Notes: a model not told the origin generated them from the sequence alone. A DNA stretch of 64,000 nt from Cytidiella melzeri (GCA_022592445.1 JABYQR010000048.1:62001-126000), one strand, 5' to 3'. Counted from the first letter of the stretch, positions 13,817 through 26,340 are shown. A program made the numbers and translations.

Positions 13817-14303
13817 TTCGTGAGGCATGGAAGTTACTTAGTACCAGTTAGTAGTAGATAGGTGTGATACATGCATATGTTGAGGTTCGTCCCTAGCCGT
13901 TCATGTTTTAGGACCACGTCTCGTTTGCTTGTCTCCGCATCCGGACTGGCGAGTCTAGCATACTGTACGTTCATACTGACTTGCATTCCTGAACGAGCGC
14001 CAATCTGCCGGGAGTCCCTGAAATAGATACAGCGGCGCTTACGTAACTTGCAATGATACGATCAAATTCCGATCAAGGAATCGCATGGGCGACAGGAAAA
14101 ATGACAGTTTGATGGGAATGCATGAAAGTCAGACGCGGTCCTCAGACGCGTCCTTCGGTGCCGCCTCACACTGGCGACTTCAACCGTGTCTTTGATAGTA
14201 CGCGTAAGTACACTCTTCTGCAACCTACTACCAACTCCCTCCCTGGTCTTTTGCGTTTTCCCAAAAACCACGTCCCAGCTAGTCCCAGCAGGCCTCGCTT
14301 GCC
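13817..14303. other. Spacer between tandem ABC transporters
   Basis: About 490 bases hold the terminator of copy 1 and the promoter of copy 2. No coding or RNA signal was recognised. Confidence 0.4.
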
Positions 14304-17300
14304 ATGTGGATTTTTGGTTCGAATACTCCGGTGTCTGGTCCACAAATCGTCTTGGGTGCCAACCCTCCAAGTTTTGCCACCTTTGTGTCGTCGGAGAGCA
14401 TACAACACTCGTATGTGAGATCATTCATTCACATTGAGACTCTACCTGACCAAGTGTTATTTTGCAGGACATGGCTGCATGAGCTCGCTTTCCCAGTCTA
14501 CGCGGCCCTTCTTTCCGTCGTCATCCTGCTCGTCCAGTTGGTTGTTTCCGCATTGAAGAAAAGGAACGAGACCGAGGAGGAAGAGGCCACAATCTCTACC
14601 TCGACCGAGCAGCCTACACTTGGCGCTCGTTTCCAGAAGCACTTGGATGGTATGGGTGGCCGGGAAATATTCACCTTTAGACTCGCACGGCTTCTCTCTG
14701 CTGCCGCCTTGGTGTGTTTGAGCGTGTATACCATTTTGGCCCAACAGTATACCCAAGATGTACCGCATGCCACGCACCTCCAGTTCGCTCTGCTTGGCGT
14801 CTGTGTAAGCCATATTACATCCGCCTCTGAGTCAATGGGTTGATCAACGTTGCCTCAGGACTATCTGTTGGCCCTGTCATTACTGTCCGTCACCGTGAAT
14901 CCTGCTTTCGGTAGAGTGGTAGTTAGACACCTTGCTCTCGTCTCATTCGCTCTCTGGGCTGTGTTTGCATACCGCGATCTCTGGCCTCTAGCAACATTCA
15001 CTCTTCAACCGCTAGACAGTGCGGAAGGCTGGCTTATTTGGACCAAGATTGGCATTTTGACCTTCGTAGCCGTAGTGGTGCCTCTGTTTGTACCTAGACA
15101 GTATATCCCATTAGACCCAAAGGTAAGCCCGATTCATGGTTTTCACTGCAGCCATTCAGTCTGTCTCACATTGGGATAGGACCCAGCTGCTACAGTCAAC
15201 CCCGAACAAACTGCGTCCATAATATCCGCGACTACGTATGCGTTTTTGGATCCGTACGTTCTCCTAGGCTATCGCGTTCCGCATTTGTCGCTGGATCAGT
15301 TACCCGCGCTCGCGGACTACGACTACACGAAGAATATTGTCAAGAAAAGCTTTTTGGTAGGGATGAACTGTGCTTGTCTAAGAGCTGTCTTGATAAGATC
15401 GTTTACCTAGCACGTTGATCCTTTCATGACGCGGAGTAAGAGCCATCTCTTCTTCGGGATAATAAGAGTTTTCTGTGAGTACTATACAGTTTAAAACATC
15501 GTCATCGAGCTCACAAACGATCCAGGGTTTGAGTTCATTATCCTCGCGTTTATGTTGGTGTTACGGGTAAGGGTGCATATTTCTTGATACACATCGCAGA
15601 GACCAACCACTTCCTGAACCACAGGTCTTGGCCACGCTGATCGTGCCCATCGGCATTTACCGCCTTCTCAAGTAAGCATTTTCTACCATCTACACTTCTT
15701 CCTTCCCTCAACCACTATAAAGTTATCTCGCCAGTGGAGGCAACGACATTGTTCGCCCATGGGTATGGATTGCCTGGATGGGCTTTGGTCCGCTTCTTGG
15801 GTCTATCGCCATTCAGTGGTACATTTTCACCTCTGTGAGTTTGGTGTCCGCTTTTGCACGTATGATAGAGCTAATTCGACTTCGTTAAGACTAGGCTCAT
15901 GGTGCAAGTGCAAGCAATGATTACCCAACTTGTCTTTGAACACTCTTTGCGCATTCGCGTCAAAGCTGAGACAAGCGGTACACCATCCGCAAGCGCCGCA
16001 TCAAGCGTTGCTACTACACCGGACAATGCCTCAATTGCGGAGCACAGCGACGGCGCTGACTCCACAGCCACAGATGACGAGACCCAAACGGCTATGAGTG
16101 AAGGTACTTCCGCGACGAAGGCATCCAAAAGCAAGAAATCACAAGCGCCTTCTGAGGCATCGACCGCTGTGGCTGATCAGCCAAAGGACTCCCAGACGAA
16201 GGGCGGCCACTTGGTAGGGAAACTCAATAATCTCGTCACCACGGATTTAAACAATATGGTGGACGGTCGTGACATCCTGTTTATATGTTAGTCATTTTCC
16301 GCTCATTGCATCGACGTGCATGTAGGACTTCCATCGCTGACGTTGCTCATCCTCTCAGTCATTTACGGGCCGTTTCAAGTGGCGATGTGCATGCTGTTCC
16401 TGTCTAGAATTCTCGGTTGGAGGTGACTTTGCTTTGCTGCCCTTTCTTAAGTGTTTTGTTCAACAGTACTTTCCAGCGCTTTCGTCGGGTTGATTGTCAT
16501 TGTTGTGATGTTCCCGATCCCGGGATATCTATCGAAGCTCATCCAGAACGCGCAAGTTGAGAAGATGAAGAAGGTACGCATTGACCTAGTCCTTGTTACA
16601 TGTCGCCTAAAGAAAATATGTGCACAGACCGATGCACGTGTTCAAACAGTCACCGAGAGTAAGTCATTGCCTGTCAGTCATACAAGTGTTTCTCTGACGC
16701 ATAACTTCCAGCAATGAACGTCATTCGTATGATCAAGGCGAGCATAAATCACAACATCGTGTACTCAGACTTCTTTGCTAATGCTAATTCACACTTACAG
16801 CTCTTCGGATGGGAACCCAAGACTAATGATCAACTGGCTGAGAAGAGGGAAGAGGAGCTTGTATTCCAGAAGAGGTTCAAGTTCTTGGAACTTTTGAATG
16901 CCAATGTCAAGTAAGCCGCTCTTCCTGTTTGTCTCGTATTTTCGCCGTCTAATATTTGCTGCAGCTTTGTTATCCCAGTGCTGACCAGTATCGTCACATA
17001 CATGACCTTCGTAAGTGGATCCCCTTGGTGGATTCTTGCATAGCTCACAGCGGATGCTAACTGTTCTCTGTAGACTCTGATCATGAAGAAACAGTTGACT
17101 GGTGAGCGCATTCGATCTGCATGTTGAGCGCGCTAGACTGACAACCTTGTAGCGGCGCTTGTGTTCTCGTCCATGGCCGTCTTTGAGCTTCTCCAAGAGA
17201 ACATGCATATGATCTTCGGCATGCTCCCGATGATGATACAAGGTTGAGCAGCTATTCGATGTTTCCTCAATTATCACTCAGACGTGCCGTATATAGCTAA

Positions 17301-20300
17301 GGTGTCTTTGGACCGTACCAACGAATTTCTTCACAAGGTGACATCTCAACCAAACCTATAGTAACACACGTCGACTGACATTTTCCTTCAGACAGAGCTC
17401 CTTGATAGATACACAGCAAAGGACGATGCTGAGCTTGAACCTCTTCTTCCTCCCGCCGACGTCGACCCTACGACTGTTGGAATTCGTGAAGCTGCTTTCA
17501 CCTGGAGCGGTGATAACGACGGAACGCTCACCCCCGGTAGAAATCAGCGAAATTTTGCCCTTAGGATTACAGAAGAAGTCATCTTCAAGCGTGGATGCAT
17601 TAATCTCATCGTAGGTCCGACTGGGTCTGGAAAGACGTCGATGTTGATGGCTTTGCTTGGTGAGCATTTATGCTCCATCAGATTTTGCGGCTCAGGCTTA
17701 TGTGGTGATTCGTTTTCTAGGGGAGATGCACTACATCCCGAATGGGCCTGATTCGTACTTCCAGCTACCGCGTATCGGCGGCGTTGCGTATGCCGCACAG
17801 GAGTCGTGGGTCCAGAACGAAACAATTCGTGTAAGCTGTTTAGTATCACGCAGCTATCACTGACATCCTCACGCGGCTTGGATATAGGACAACATCCTCT
17901 TCGGTACTCCGTACGATGAGGACAGGTATAACAAGGTTATTGACCAGTGTGGTCTGAAACGTGACCTTGAGCTATTCGACGCTGGGGACAAGACTGAAGT
18001 TGGTGAGAAGGGTCTAACGTTGAGGTGCGCTTGATGAAATTCAGCTGCTATACCTTTCTTACGATGAATTCTCCTGTACAGTGGCGGGCAGAAGGTTATA
18101 AGGTTCTAAAGTGTACGATGGAGTCAGCGCTCATTTAGAGTTTTTAGGCCAGGATCACTCTTGCTCGTGCTGTCTATTCTCCCGCAGAGATCCTCCTGCT
18201 TGACGATGTATGATTGAAATTGATCATATCCGTTCCTCTGTTGACGCCAGATGTTTACAGGTCCTAGCTGCTCTCGACGTGCACACCGCTAAGTGGATCG
18301 TCGAGAAATGCTTCAAGGGTGACCTTATCCATGGACGAACAGTCTTGTTGGTGGTAAGCACGGCATTCCTTCGAAACACGCTATTATGTCTGAACACCCA
18401 TCCTCTTCAGACTCATAACGTTTACATCGCTCGCCCAATTGCGGACTACGTTGTCTCACTCGGAACTGATGGACGGATCTCCTCACAAGGAACACTGTCC
18501 AAGGCGCTCTCCAACGATAAGGCCTTGGCCAAGGAGATTGCCAAGGAGGAAAAGGTGGCCGACAAGGCGGACCATACCGTGGATGACACAGTTGTCGAAC
18601 CTGCAGCTCCTCCAAAATCCGACGGCAAGCTGATCGTGGCTGAGGAGATTTCGGAAGGCCACGTTGGATGGCCTGCACGTGAGTTTTCTGATGCAATACT
18701 TCAGTTAGTCGAGATTTGAACATGGTGCACAGTGAAGCTATACTTCGCGAGCCTCAGCGGCGATTCTCCTATCATCTTCTGGTCTCTGTTCCTGGGAGCG
18801 ATGCTGATGACTCGTCTCATGCAAACGGCCCAAGCGTGGTATCTGGGGTACTGGGCACAGCAGTATGAGATCCACGACCCGTCTGAGGTCAACCCAGTTT
18901 TGTAAGCTATCACAGTTTTTTTTCTTCTCCACTCGTCAATTGACCTACTAACGCTTTGTTATATAGCTATTTGAGCATCTATTCCAGTATGACCGGCTTT
19001 GAGATTTTGTTTTACGTGGTTGGATTCGTTGTTTTCGTTTATGGATGCCTGCGAGCTTCGAGGACTCTGCACCGCGAGTTAATTCAGTCTGTGCTTGGAA
19101 CAACCCTGAGGTGCGCTATTTGAACTCCTGTCCTACAATAATTTCTCAGCCCTTCTGTACTCTAGATGGCTTGACAAGACACCCACATCTCGTATCATTA
19201 CTCGGTGCACTCAGGACATTCAAGCGCGTGCGTTTTCAACTGAGCTCAGCAACGGCGTACTTCCATGCTAACATTCCCTGCAGTCGATGGCCCCGTCTCG
19301 GAATATCTCGGGTGGCTGATTGACATGACGGTGTCCATGATCATCAAGTTCATTGCCGTCATCGTCATCGCTCCGATGTTCACTGTTCCCGGTGTCTTGA
19401 TCTCTGTTCTTGGTGCCTGGTGTGGTCAATTATACATTAAGGCTCAGCTCTCTGTGAAGCGAGAGATGAGTAACGCGCGTGCTCCGGTCCTTGGACACTT
19501 TGGAGCGGCCGTTGCTGGTCTTACATCCATCCGTGCCTACGGCGCGGAAGAATCCTTCAAAATTGAGTCTTACAAACGCATTGACAAGTACACTAGAGCC
19601 TCGCGGTCATTCTACAACTTGAACAGGTCGGGAGCCGTCTCTCATGGAGCTTCTATAAACGACTTACGCGTTTATCTCTCTCTAGATGGGTGTGTATCCG
19701 TATTGAGAGCTTGGCAGGTTTATTTGCCGCAGCTTTGGCGACATACCTCGTCTATGGCGGTAGAGTTAACGCATCAAACACAGGATTCTCTCTCACCATG
19801 GCTGGTATGTAATTGCGTTTTTTTGATGTCATGAACATTCTTCTCATATTGTTTTAGTGGGATTTAGCAATATGATCCTCTGGTGGGTCCGAATCCTGAA
19901 CGAGTTTGAGGTCTCCGGTATGTATTACACAAAATTAAGTCGTCAAACCGATCCTGAAGATGACGTCGTACGCAGGAAACAGTCTAGAGCGCATTCAGCA
20001 GTACCTCGTAATTGAACAAGAGCCCAAAGCAACTAAGGAAGGGGTCCCGCCGGCTTATTGGCCTGCTAGCGGTGAACTTGTCATTGAGAATCTGTCTGCA
20101 AAGTACTCTGAAGTATGTGATTCTGTGACTATAACCCATACAATAGCTGAATATGTGTATTTCCACCTAGGACGGCCCGAAGGTCTTGCACGACATCTCC
20201 TTTACTGTGAAGTCGGGCGAGCGTGTCGGTATCGGTACGTGTTTACATGATTGTCATCAATCATCTTGTTTACATTGCACTCGCAGTCGGCCGCACTGGA

Positions 20301-21220
20301 AGTGGAAAGGTATGTCTTGTTGATGAACTGACTCTGGCTTCGGCTGATTGTTGTTTGCAGAGTTCATTAACCCTTGCACTACTCCGCTGCATTATCACGG
20401 AGGGCAAAGTGGTCTACGATGGCTTGCCGACTGATTCCCTCAACTTGGACGCTTTACGTGAGAACATCACGATTATTCCCCAGGCGGTGAGCATTTCAAT
20501 CTTTGTATTTTCTCTCTTGTGTCTGATTAAGATGTTTAGCCCGAGCTTTTGAGTGGAACGCTCAGGCAAAATCTGGATCCATTCGGACAGCATGACGACG
20601 CAGTACTCAATGACGCACTCCGTGCCGCCGGCCTCTTTTCACTGCAGGCCGAAGACGATGAAGGCCGTATCACGCTCGATAGCCAGATTTCAAGCGGTGG
20701 AGGTAATCTGTCGGTTGGTCAGCGACAAATCCTTGCCCTGGCGAGAGCTATCGTGCGCCAGAGCAAACTTCTGATCTTAGATGAAGGTTAAGATCATGAT
20801 TTCAACGCCTTCATTGAGTATTGGTTCTAATGTCGTATTTCTAGCAACATCCGCTATCGATTATGAGACCGACACGGTCATCCAAGCATCACTAAGGCAG
20901 CAGCTAGGCAAAGATGTGACGCTTCTTACAGTGGCACACCGCCTGCAAACTATCATGGACGCTGACAAAATCGTGAGTCTTCATCCTCTAGTAGGAATAT
21001 CTCTTATTCGTGACTCCTCTAGATGGTCCTTGACGCTGGTCGTATCGTAAGTCTGCACTCCTCCATGTCCGTCAATCGCCCGCTCATCTTGACGTTGCAG
21101 GTCGAATTTGACAAACCTAGCGAACTCCTGAAGATCAACAACGGTAGGCTGAAGGCACTGGTAGACGAAAGTGGTGAGAAAGAGCATCTGTACGCGATGG
21201 CGAATGGTACAGCTTCATGA
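14304..21220 (+). CDS. ABC transporter, ABCC/MRP subfamily, tandem copy 2
   Basis: It has the same architecture and most of the same intron positions as the upstream copy, so the pair arose by tandem duplication. Exon 1 (14304-14410) starts MWIFGSNTPVSG and joins after an intron to TWLHELAFPVYAALL. An N-terminal membrane region follows, then TMD1 with an Ala/Ser/Thr-rich insert (about 15960-16200), ending in GKLNNLVTTDLNNMVDGR. NBD1 has GPTGSGKTSMLMALL, AAQESWVQNETIR, LSGGQK and ILLLDD; the linker has GKLIVAEEISEGHVGW. NBD2 has GRTGSGK, LSVGQRQILALARA and LLILDEATSAIDYETD, and ends VVDESGEK-like before the TGA at 21218. Two introns absent from copy 1 are present (16738-16800 with a GC donor, and 17660-17720). 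Family role is ATP-driven efflux or vacuolar transport; the substrate cannot be read from sequence. Confidence 0.92.
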
Positions 21221-21594
21221 GCGGAAAATCGCGTCATTTGCGATCTCCTATACTAACATCTATCTCGAGTGTATGTGAACACGTGTATATATATATAGAC
21301 TGCTGTCGTCCAGCTCAGCAATTGCACGACTGCCGTTGGGTTACATGCGCCTTTCGAAGCATGAATGCTGAACTTCCAGCCGTTAGACAATAACATTGAT
21401 ATTCGCGGGTAAAAAACTATCACTCTAAAGTTTAATGCAACGACAAGTATAAGTTGTAGATGTAATGTCGACTGAGAAGTGTACGTAGATGAGCAACTTG
21501 TGAAGTCTCCTGCTCCTCGGAACAGCTCCAACATGCAACAATATTCACAGGTACGCATCCGCACGTAATCTTCTGCAATCACTTGTCAGACAGC
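21221..21594. other. Convergent 3' spacer
   Basis: About 370 bases lie between the stop of ABCC copy 2 (plus) and the stop of the PIF1-like gene (minus). It holds a short TA-rich run near 21285-21297. No gene was seen. Confidence 0.4.
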
Positions 21595-24220
21595 TTAGAA
21601 GTGGTCCCAATACTCGGCATCGTCGTCGATGCTGTGCTGTCGAATGTCGATATCTGTATTGGCTCGCGTCCACTCGATAACTCTAGGATGCGCCTGGACT
21701 CTAGTTTATGAGGATGAAGGTTCAGTGTGGTTTGATGGCGTAAGGAACGACGGTACTGACTTTAGAGGATCGAACCCCTTGACCTGTAAAGTGTCCATGT
21801 TGGTAGCACGAGATAGAGCGACATAAGCTGACGAAATTGGTCAATGGCTGATTGAAAAATGACTACTGAGGAATCCAACCTTGGCCTTTCTCGAAAGTAC
21901 GACTTAGATCGACACGGACACGCTCCAGCGTTTGACCCTGGCTCTTATGCACGCTGAGAGCCCATGCCAAGATAAGAGGAACCTACATTTTCCTTTAGCG
22001 ACATGTAACGGGAAAGCCATCAGCATAAACCCACCTGATCACGCCTGGCTTCAATCTCACCCTCCGCGTTGTTGACCTCAAATGAGCAGGGTATGCAACA
22101 CATAGTTCGCGGCCCTATATCGACAGGGTGGAACAAAACCACTGGCCATTTCCGCGGAGATCTTAAAATTCCCGGAGGGATCTGTTGACTATTCACTCTT
22201 GCCTTCTCCTCGCCCTGCCATCGTTTCGCTTCAACGTCTGGCACACCGACCTGTATACCGCGCTCGGCAGCCTGGCGAGTGGTCAAGAACTCGACAACAC
22301 GGCCTAAAGACCCGTTGACCAATACGCCCTGCACTAGATTCTGAGACAGATTAGTTGGGTAATGTTACGATGTTCTGTACGCAATTGAGATTACTTTAAT
22401 AAGCATTACTTGCGCTCCGACCTAAAACACAAGTTAGCAAAAGCCAGATCATCTTCAGGCCTAGCAAGTACATGCCTTTAAAGTGATACATTCTGGAGCT
22501 ACTAGTCTGTCGAGAAGACGTTTCAACTGTTCGGGCGATATGCGTCTTCCATTCACGTCAAACCCAGGGACATCCAACGCCTTGTACTCATATGGCTCAG
22601 ATTGTATGCTTTTTAGCCGATTTGAGTTGGCAGTTTGTACCTCGTTTCGAGTAGGGAATCTTAGTAGGTAAGTGTAAGTGTTACTTGCATGAGACACTAA
22701 TTGTGGCTTACAAGTCGGTAGGCTCCAAACCATCGGCGTACTCCACTGGACGAGATAGCTCGCGGAAAGATTTAATTATTTCTGCGCTGAGGGAACCAAA
22801 CCGCATCGCATTCAACATATCCACGAAATCTAATTGATGGATGCAATTAGCAAGGCAGCATGCTTGATACTATGAGTACACCTACGTTGATCCTTTTGTC
22901 GGAAAACCTTCTTCAGTACCACAGGCTTGCCGACGCATGAATCCCACGACTTCGCGTCAAAGGCAAACGTTGCGGGAATCTGAACGCATTTGTCGGTATC
23001 TGGTACAGGTGGAAGTTGGCAGAAGTCTCCTGATAGTACGAGCTTGAGGAATGACATGAGCCTAAAACATAGACGAGCTGCCCATAGGCTTACTTGAATC
23101 CCGCCGAAAGGCCGATTATTCTTCCGCAACGCACGGCCTATATATTCCTGCGTATGACATGAGGTATGTTTGGTTCATGTCCCAAGAGAACCTTACCAGC
23201 TTGTCAAACAGTTTCCCGTCAACCATGGAAACTTCCCGCAATGTGAGCAATGTGCAGTACGAGTGAAGCCGGACATATGAACATACTTTCATCGATGATT
23301 AGTATTTTGCACTGCCTCCATCGCTTCACTACTCGTGGCTTCGACCCCTCATCACCATCACTGTCCTCGCCGTTCACTGCTTGCAAGCGGTAACGTTTGT
23401 CTTGGCCAAGGATTTTTCCCACCAGCTTCTCTGCAGTCTCCTTGCCTAGCGCAATGCCCGCCCAGGAATGCAGAGTGCAGCCGCCAATGTTCACAGCCGC
23501 TATGCCAGTCGAGGCAGTGACAGCATGATTAAGGCCTTCGTCCTTGCACCACTGAATGATCGCGCGAAGCAAGATAGATTTACCTGTGCCTGCAGAACCA
23601 GTGAAGAACACGCTTGTGTCGGACTTAACGAGATTGAGCACATGTTGTTGTTCAGGCGAGAGCTTCACTTCGCTCTTAGATGGAGGGTCAGCGGGCTCCA
23701 CTGCAGGACTAGCATCCCCAGGTGTCAGTGTAGAGCTATCGGAGCTGTTTGGTTCTGCATTCGATGCATCTGACATTTCAGCGTCTTTGTCATCCAAAGG
23801 CATGGCTTCACCGTCAAGGGACGTGGTCCGGATGTCGAGTACTGCAGGCGTGTCGCTCTGTCCTACCAGTTCTGGCACGGCCACTGTAAGCGTGATGAGT
23901 TCTCGCTCAAACGTTGCTCTCACCGGGTGGCAATGAATGTTTCCTGAATTCCTCAAGCCACTCCTCTGCTTGTGCGCGAGACAGGAAACTCTTGAACTGG
24001 GCACCTCGGAACCTTAACACCTATCTCGAGACATCAAAGTGGTTCATGACCTAGACTTGGAGAAGCTCACACTTTTCTTTGTCTTCATTATAGCTAAAGA
24101 TTTAGTTAGCGCCCTTCTGAGAGTCCATAGAAACATTACCTCTTCCCAGCTGTCGTAAATGCGCGGGCCATCCCAACCTGTTCTTACTGCATACCATTTC
24201 CTACGACCGGCTTTGGACAT
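21595..24220 (-). CDS. PIF1-family DNA helicase with N-terminal RNase H1-type hybrid-binding domain
   Basis: The start at 24220 ([12 protein letters not shown]) opens a small domain: [20 protein letters not shown], then [15 protein letters not shown] and AEEWLEEF. This matches the RNase H1 N-terminal / viroplasmin fold, which in RNase H1 grips RNA:DNA hybrids. It is built from exons 24220-24140, 24071-24057 (15 bases) and from 24020 on. An acidic linker follows, then the PIF1 motor: [14 protein letters not shown] (Walker A), [23 protein letters not shown] (Walker B), [17 protein letters not shown], and near the end [15 protein letters not shown] and YVALSRAT. The last exon gives [10 protein letters not shown] and ends EYWDHF. 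The frame is complete. PIF1 enzymes unwind G-quadruplexes, hybrids and stalled forks in the nucleus or mitochondria. The fusion suggests action on R-loops, which is inference. Confidence 0.9.
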
Positions 24221-24667
24221 CGTATTGCAGTATTTGAATTACGTTGTAGCAGTCAACTATGCATCAATAGCGCGTTATGGCGGTGCTGTCTTCCGCTTGA
24301 CGGAGAGTGTGAGTTGCTCGTGGCCTGGGGTAGAAACGAGGGACTCAGACGCGACACGCTCATTTAGGCGCGTTATACGCGTTTCACGTGATGCGTGATT
24401 TGACGCGTGCACGCTGAATTTGCCGCTGTGCCGCCACTTTCGCTTTCTCCTCCTTACGACACCCTGGGCAAGTTTCCACATATGCACAGCTCGAGTCTGA
24501 CCTGCAGCTGTTCTTCTGTGAGATAATTTGCTCAACTAACTCTGGCCTCTATCCGAAAGCTTTTTCTGCTCGGAAGCTCACTATATAATCCTTCACTTTG
24601 GTGGCATAAACACAGCCCATCTTCCTTCACCCCTCGCCCTCCGAGTCCTAATCTCTTCACCCTGCTA
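24221..24667. other. Divergent promoter region
   Basis: About 450 bases separate the minus-strand PIF1-like gene from the plus-strand exonuclease gene. It includes a TATA-like element and a CT-rich stretch (24610-24660) before the exonuclease ATG. No other gene was seen. Confidence 0.45.
24582..24588 (+). promoter_or_regulatory. TATA-like element
   Basis: TATATAA lies 80 bases upstream of the exonuclease ATG and is followed by a pyrimidine-rich tract, a common layout for fungal core promoters. Confidence 0.45.
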
Positions 24668-25867
24668 ATGGCAGCTCCGGATTTGGCAGGCCTTCTCAAT
24701 CTACAACCACAGGAGCAACAAGCGAAGGCTCCTGAGCGGGTCTATGAGCTGTATTCATGGAAGCAGATTTCACCCGACGCCCGCCTCGTCTATGTTCGAG
24801 ATCCTCATGTCCTAGACCATGAATTATCTATGCTAAAACTTGGTCCTCTCGGCTTCGACCTGGAGTGGAAACCGAACTTTTACAAAGGATCACCCGAGAA
24901 TCCCGTCGCTCTTGTTCAACTCGCAAGCGAAGACACAGTCCTCTTGATTCAGCTTACAGCCATGAGAAGTACTGCTCAATCATACACTACTGAAGTGTTT
25001 GAATCTTATACCTTTGCTTTAGGTGCTGGCTTCCCAGCCACACTCCAAAACATCTTGGAAAACCCTGGGTTTTGCAAAGCAGGTGTCAGCATACTGAGTA
25101 CGTGCGCGGTGCGCATCTATAATATACATTCACTAAACACAATGTGCTCAGATGACTGCAAAAAATTGTGGAGAGACTGGGGAGTCAATGTTAGGAATTG
25201 TGTTGACCTAGGATTGCTCGCTCGTACCGTGGATAACGCTCGCTGGAAAGGCAAATACTCCAACCCCATCGGCCTCGCCAGGTTATGTGAATGCTATCAT
25301 GATTTAACTTTGGCTAAGGGTAAAGTTCAGCGTAGCAACTGGGAGTTATCTTTGTCAGATCTGCAACAAGAATGTATGTGTGCTGTCATCTTGTCAGCTA
25401 CAACCCCCGGCACTGATTACCTGCTGTCAGACGCTGCGAACGACTGCCATTCTGGTCTGACCATTTTCAAAAAATTGTACCCGCTAGTCAATAATATAGT
25501 TCCACGGCCTCTACCTGCGTATTATTCCTTCGATGTTTTCCAAGGACATCCATATCAGCCGTCGACATCTCGCATGCCCATCATGCTCTGGCAGCCATTC
25601 AACCCATTCTATGATCCTGGCCCTCCCCCTCCTCCGAAGCCGCCAAAAGAGCGAAAGCTCCGTGAAGGGGAGGAATCAACAGCCACGACTACGTCCGAAC
25701 GAACTGGCTCGGCACGGCCCCATACGAATGTACAAGGTCCCAGTATATACGTTGGCTCTCACGATAGGGGTGGAGGTCATGGCGCGTATGGTCGCGGGAG
25801 AGGGCGCGGTGTCGGCGGATTTCTCTCAATCAATAATATCCCAACACAAGATGCACCTCGATGGTAG
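24668..25867 (+). CDS. WRN-like DEDDy 3'-5' exonuclease
   Basis: Exons 24668-24968, 25023-25097, 25152-25373 and 25431-25867 join in frame to 344 residues. All three exonuclease motifs appear after splicing: GFDLEW (Exo I, Asp and Glu), GVSILNDCKKL (Exo II, Asp made across an intron) and YAANDCHSG (Exo III, Tyr and Asp). These are the DEDDy metal-binding residues, so the enzyme should be active on DNA or RNA 3' ends. The unspliced frame is also open, which would wrongly insert residues and break Exo II and III. The C-terminus is Pro-rich (GPPPPPKPP) and ends in a Gly/Arg run, HGAYGRGRGRGVGG, likely RNA-binding. There is no RecQ helicase part, so it resembles stand-alone WRN exonucleases. Confidence 0.9.
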   Translation: MAAPDLAGLLNLQPQEQQAKAPERVYELYSWKQISPDARLVYVRDPHVLDHELSMLKLGPLGFDLEWKPNFYKGSPENPVALVQLASEDTVLLIQLTAMRSTAQSYTTEVFESYTFALGAGFPATLQNILENPGFCKAGVSILSTCAVRIYNIHSLNTMCSDDCKKLWRDWGVNVRNCVDLGLLARTVDNARWKGKYSNPIGLARLCECYHDLTLAKGKVQRSNWELSLSDLQQECMCAVILSATTPGTDYLLSDAANDCHSGLTIFKKLYPLVNNIVPRPLPAYYSFDVFQGHPYQPSTSRMPIMLWQPFNPFYDPGPPPPPKPPKERKLREGEESTATTTSERTGSARPHTNVQGPSIYVGSHDRGGGHGAYGRGRGRGVGGFLSINNIPTQDAPRW

Positions 25868-26340
25868 TATGTTTGGTAACGCTACGTGTTGTAATATGCT
25901 ATTCACTCGAGGACGATATACATGTTCACCACATATATAAACTCGCGCCCCTCGACGTTTCGTCAGTAGTACTGTCATGCGCTATGTGTTGTTACAGAGT
26001 AGTACTAGTTACTAGTCTGCTGCTAAGATCTCGAATACGCGCACAGGCGTCCTCCTAGCGTCTGACGGCACGCTGTGCCAGCTGCAGACCTTTTGCTATC
26101 ACCGCTAAGTCGCTCATGCCTGCGCCACTCTGACAGTTACCTCCAGTCCCTCACACTTGTGCTGCACCCTGTCTCGAGAGGCTCTCGATATCCCCGTCGA
26201 CGACGTGCTAGAGGTTCTGTGCGTGGCGGACCCCGATTGCAAACCTGCATTGCCACTGTACTGCTCACGGACTCAGGACGGACGCCCGTCACAATCGTGG
26301 ACTTGTACTCCTAATAGTTCCTGGCTTTCCCTCCTTGACA
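25868..26340. other. Intergenic region with open but unconvincing frames
   Basis: About 470 bases lie between the exonuclease stop and the membrane-protein ATG. Two overlapping frames of about 80-90 codons cross it, rich in Arg and Cys, with no family motif. Confidence 0.35.

Noticed and set aside
24668..25867. Exonuclease gene read as a single open exon
   Set aside because: The uninterrupted frame is a coincidence; splicing three introns restores the Exo II and Exo III motifs, which the unspliced reading breaks.
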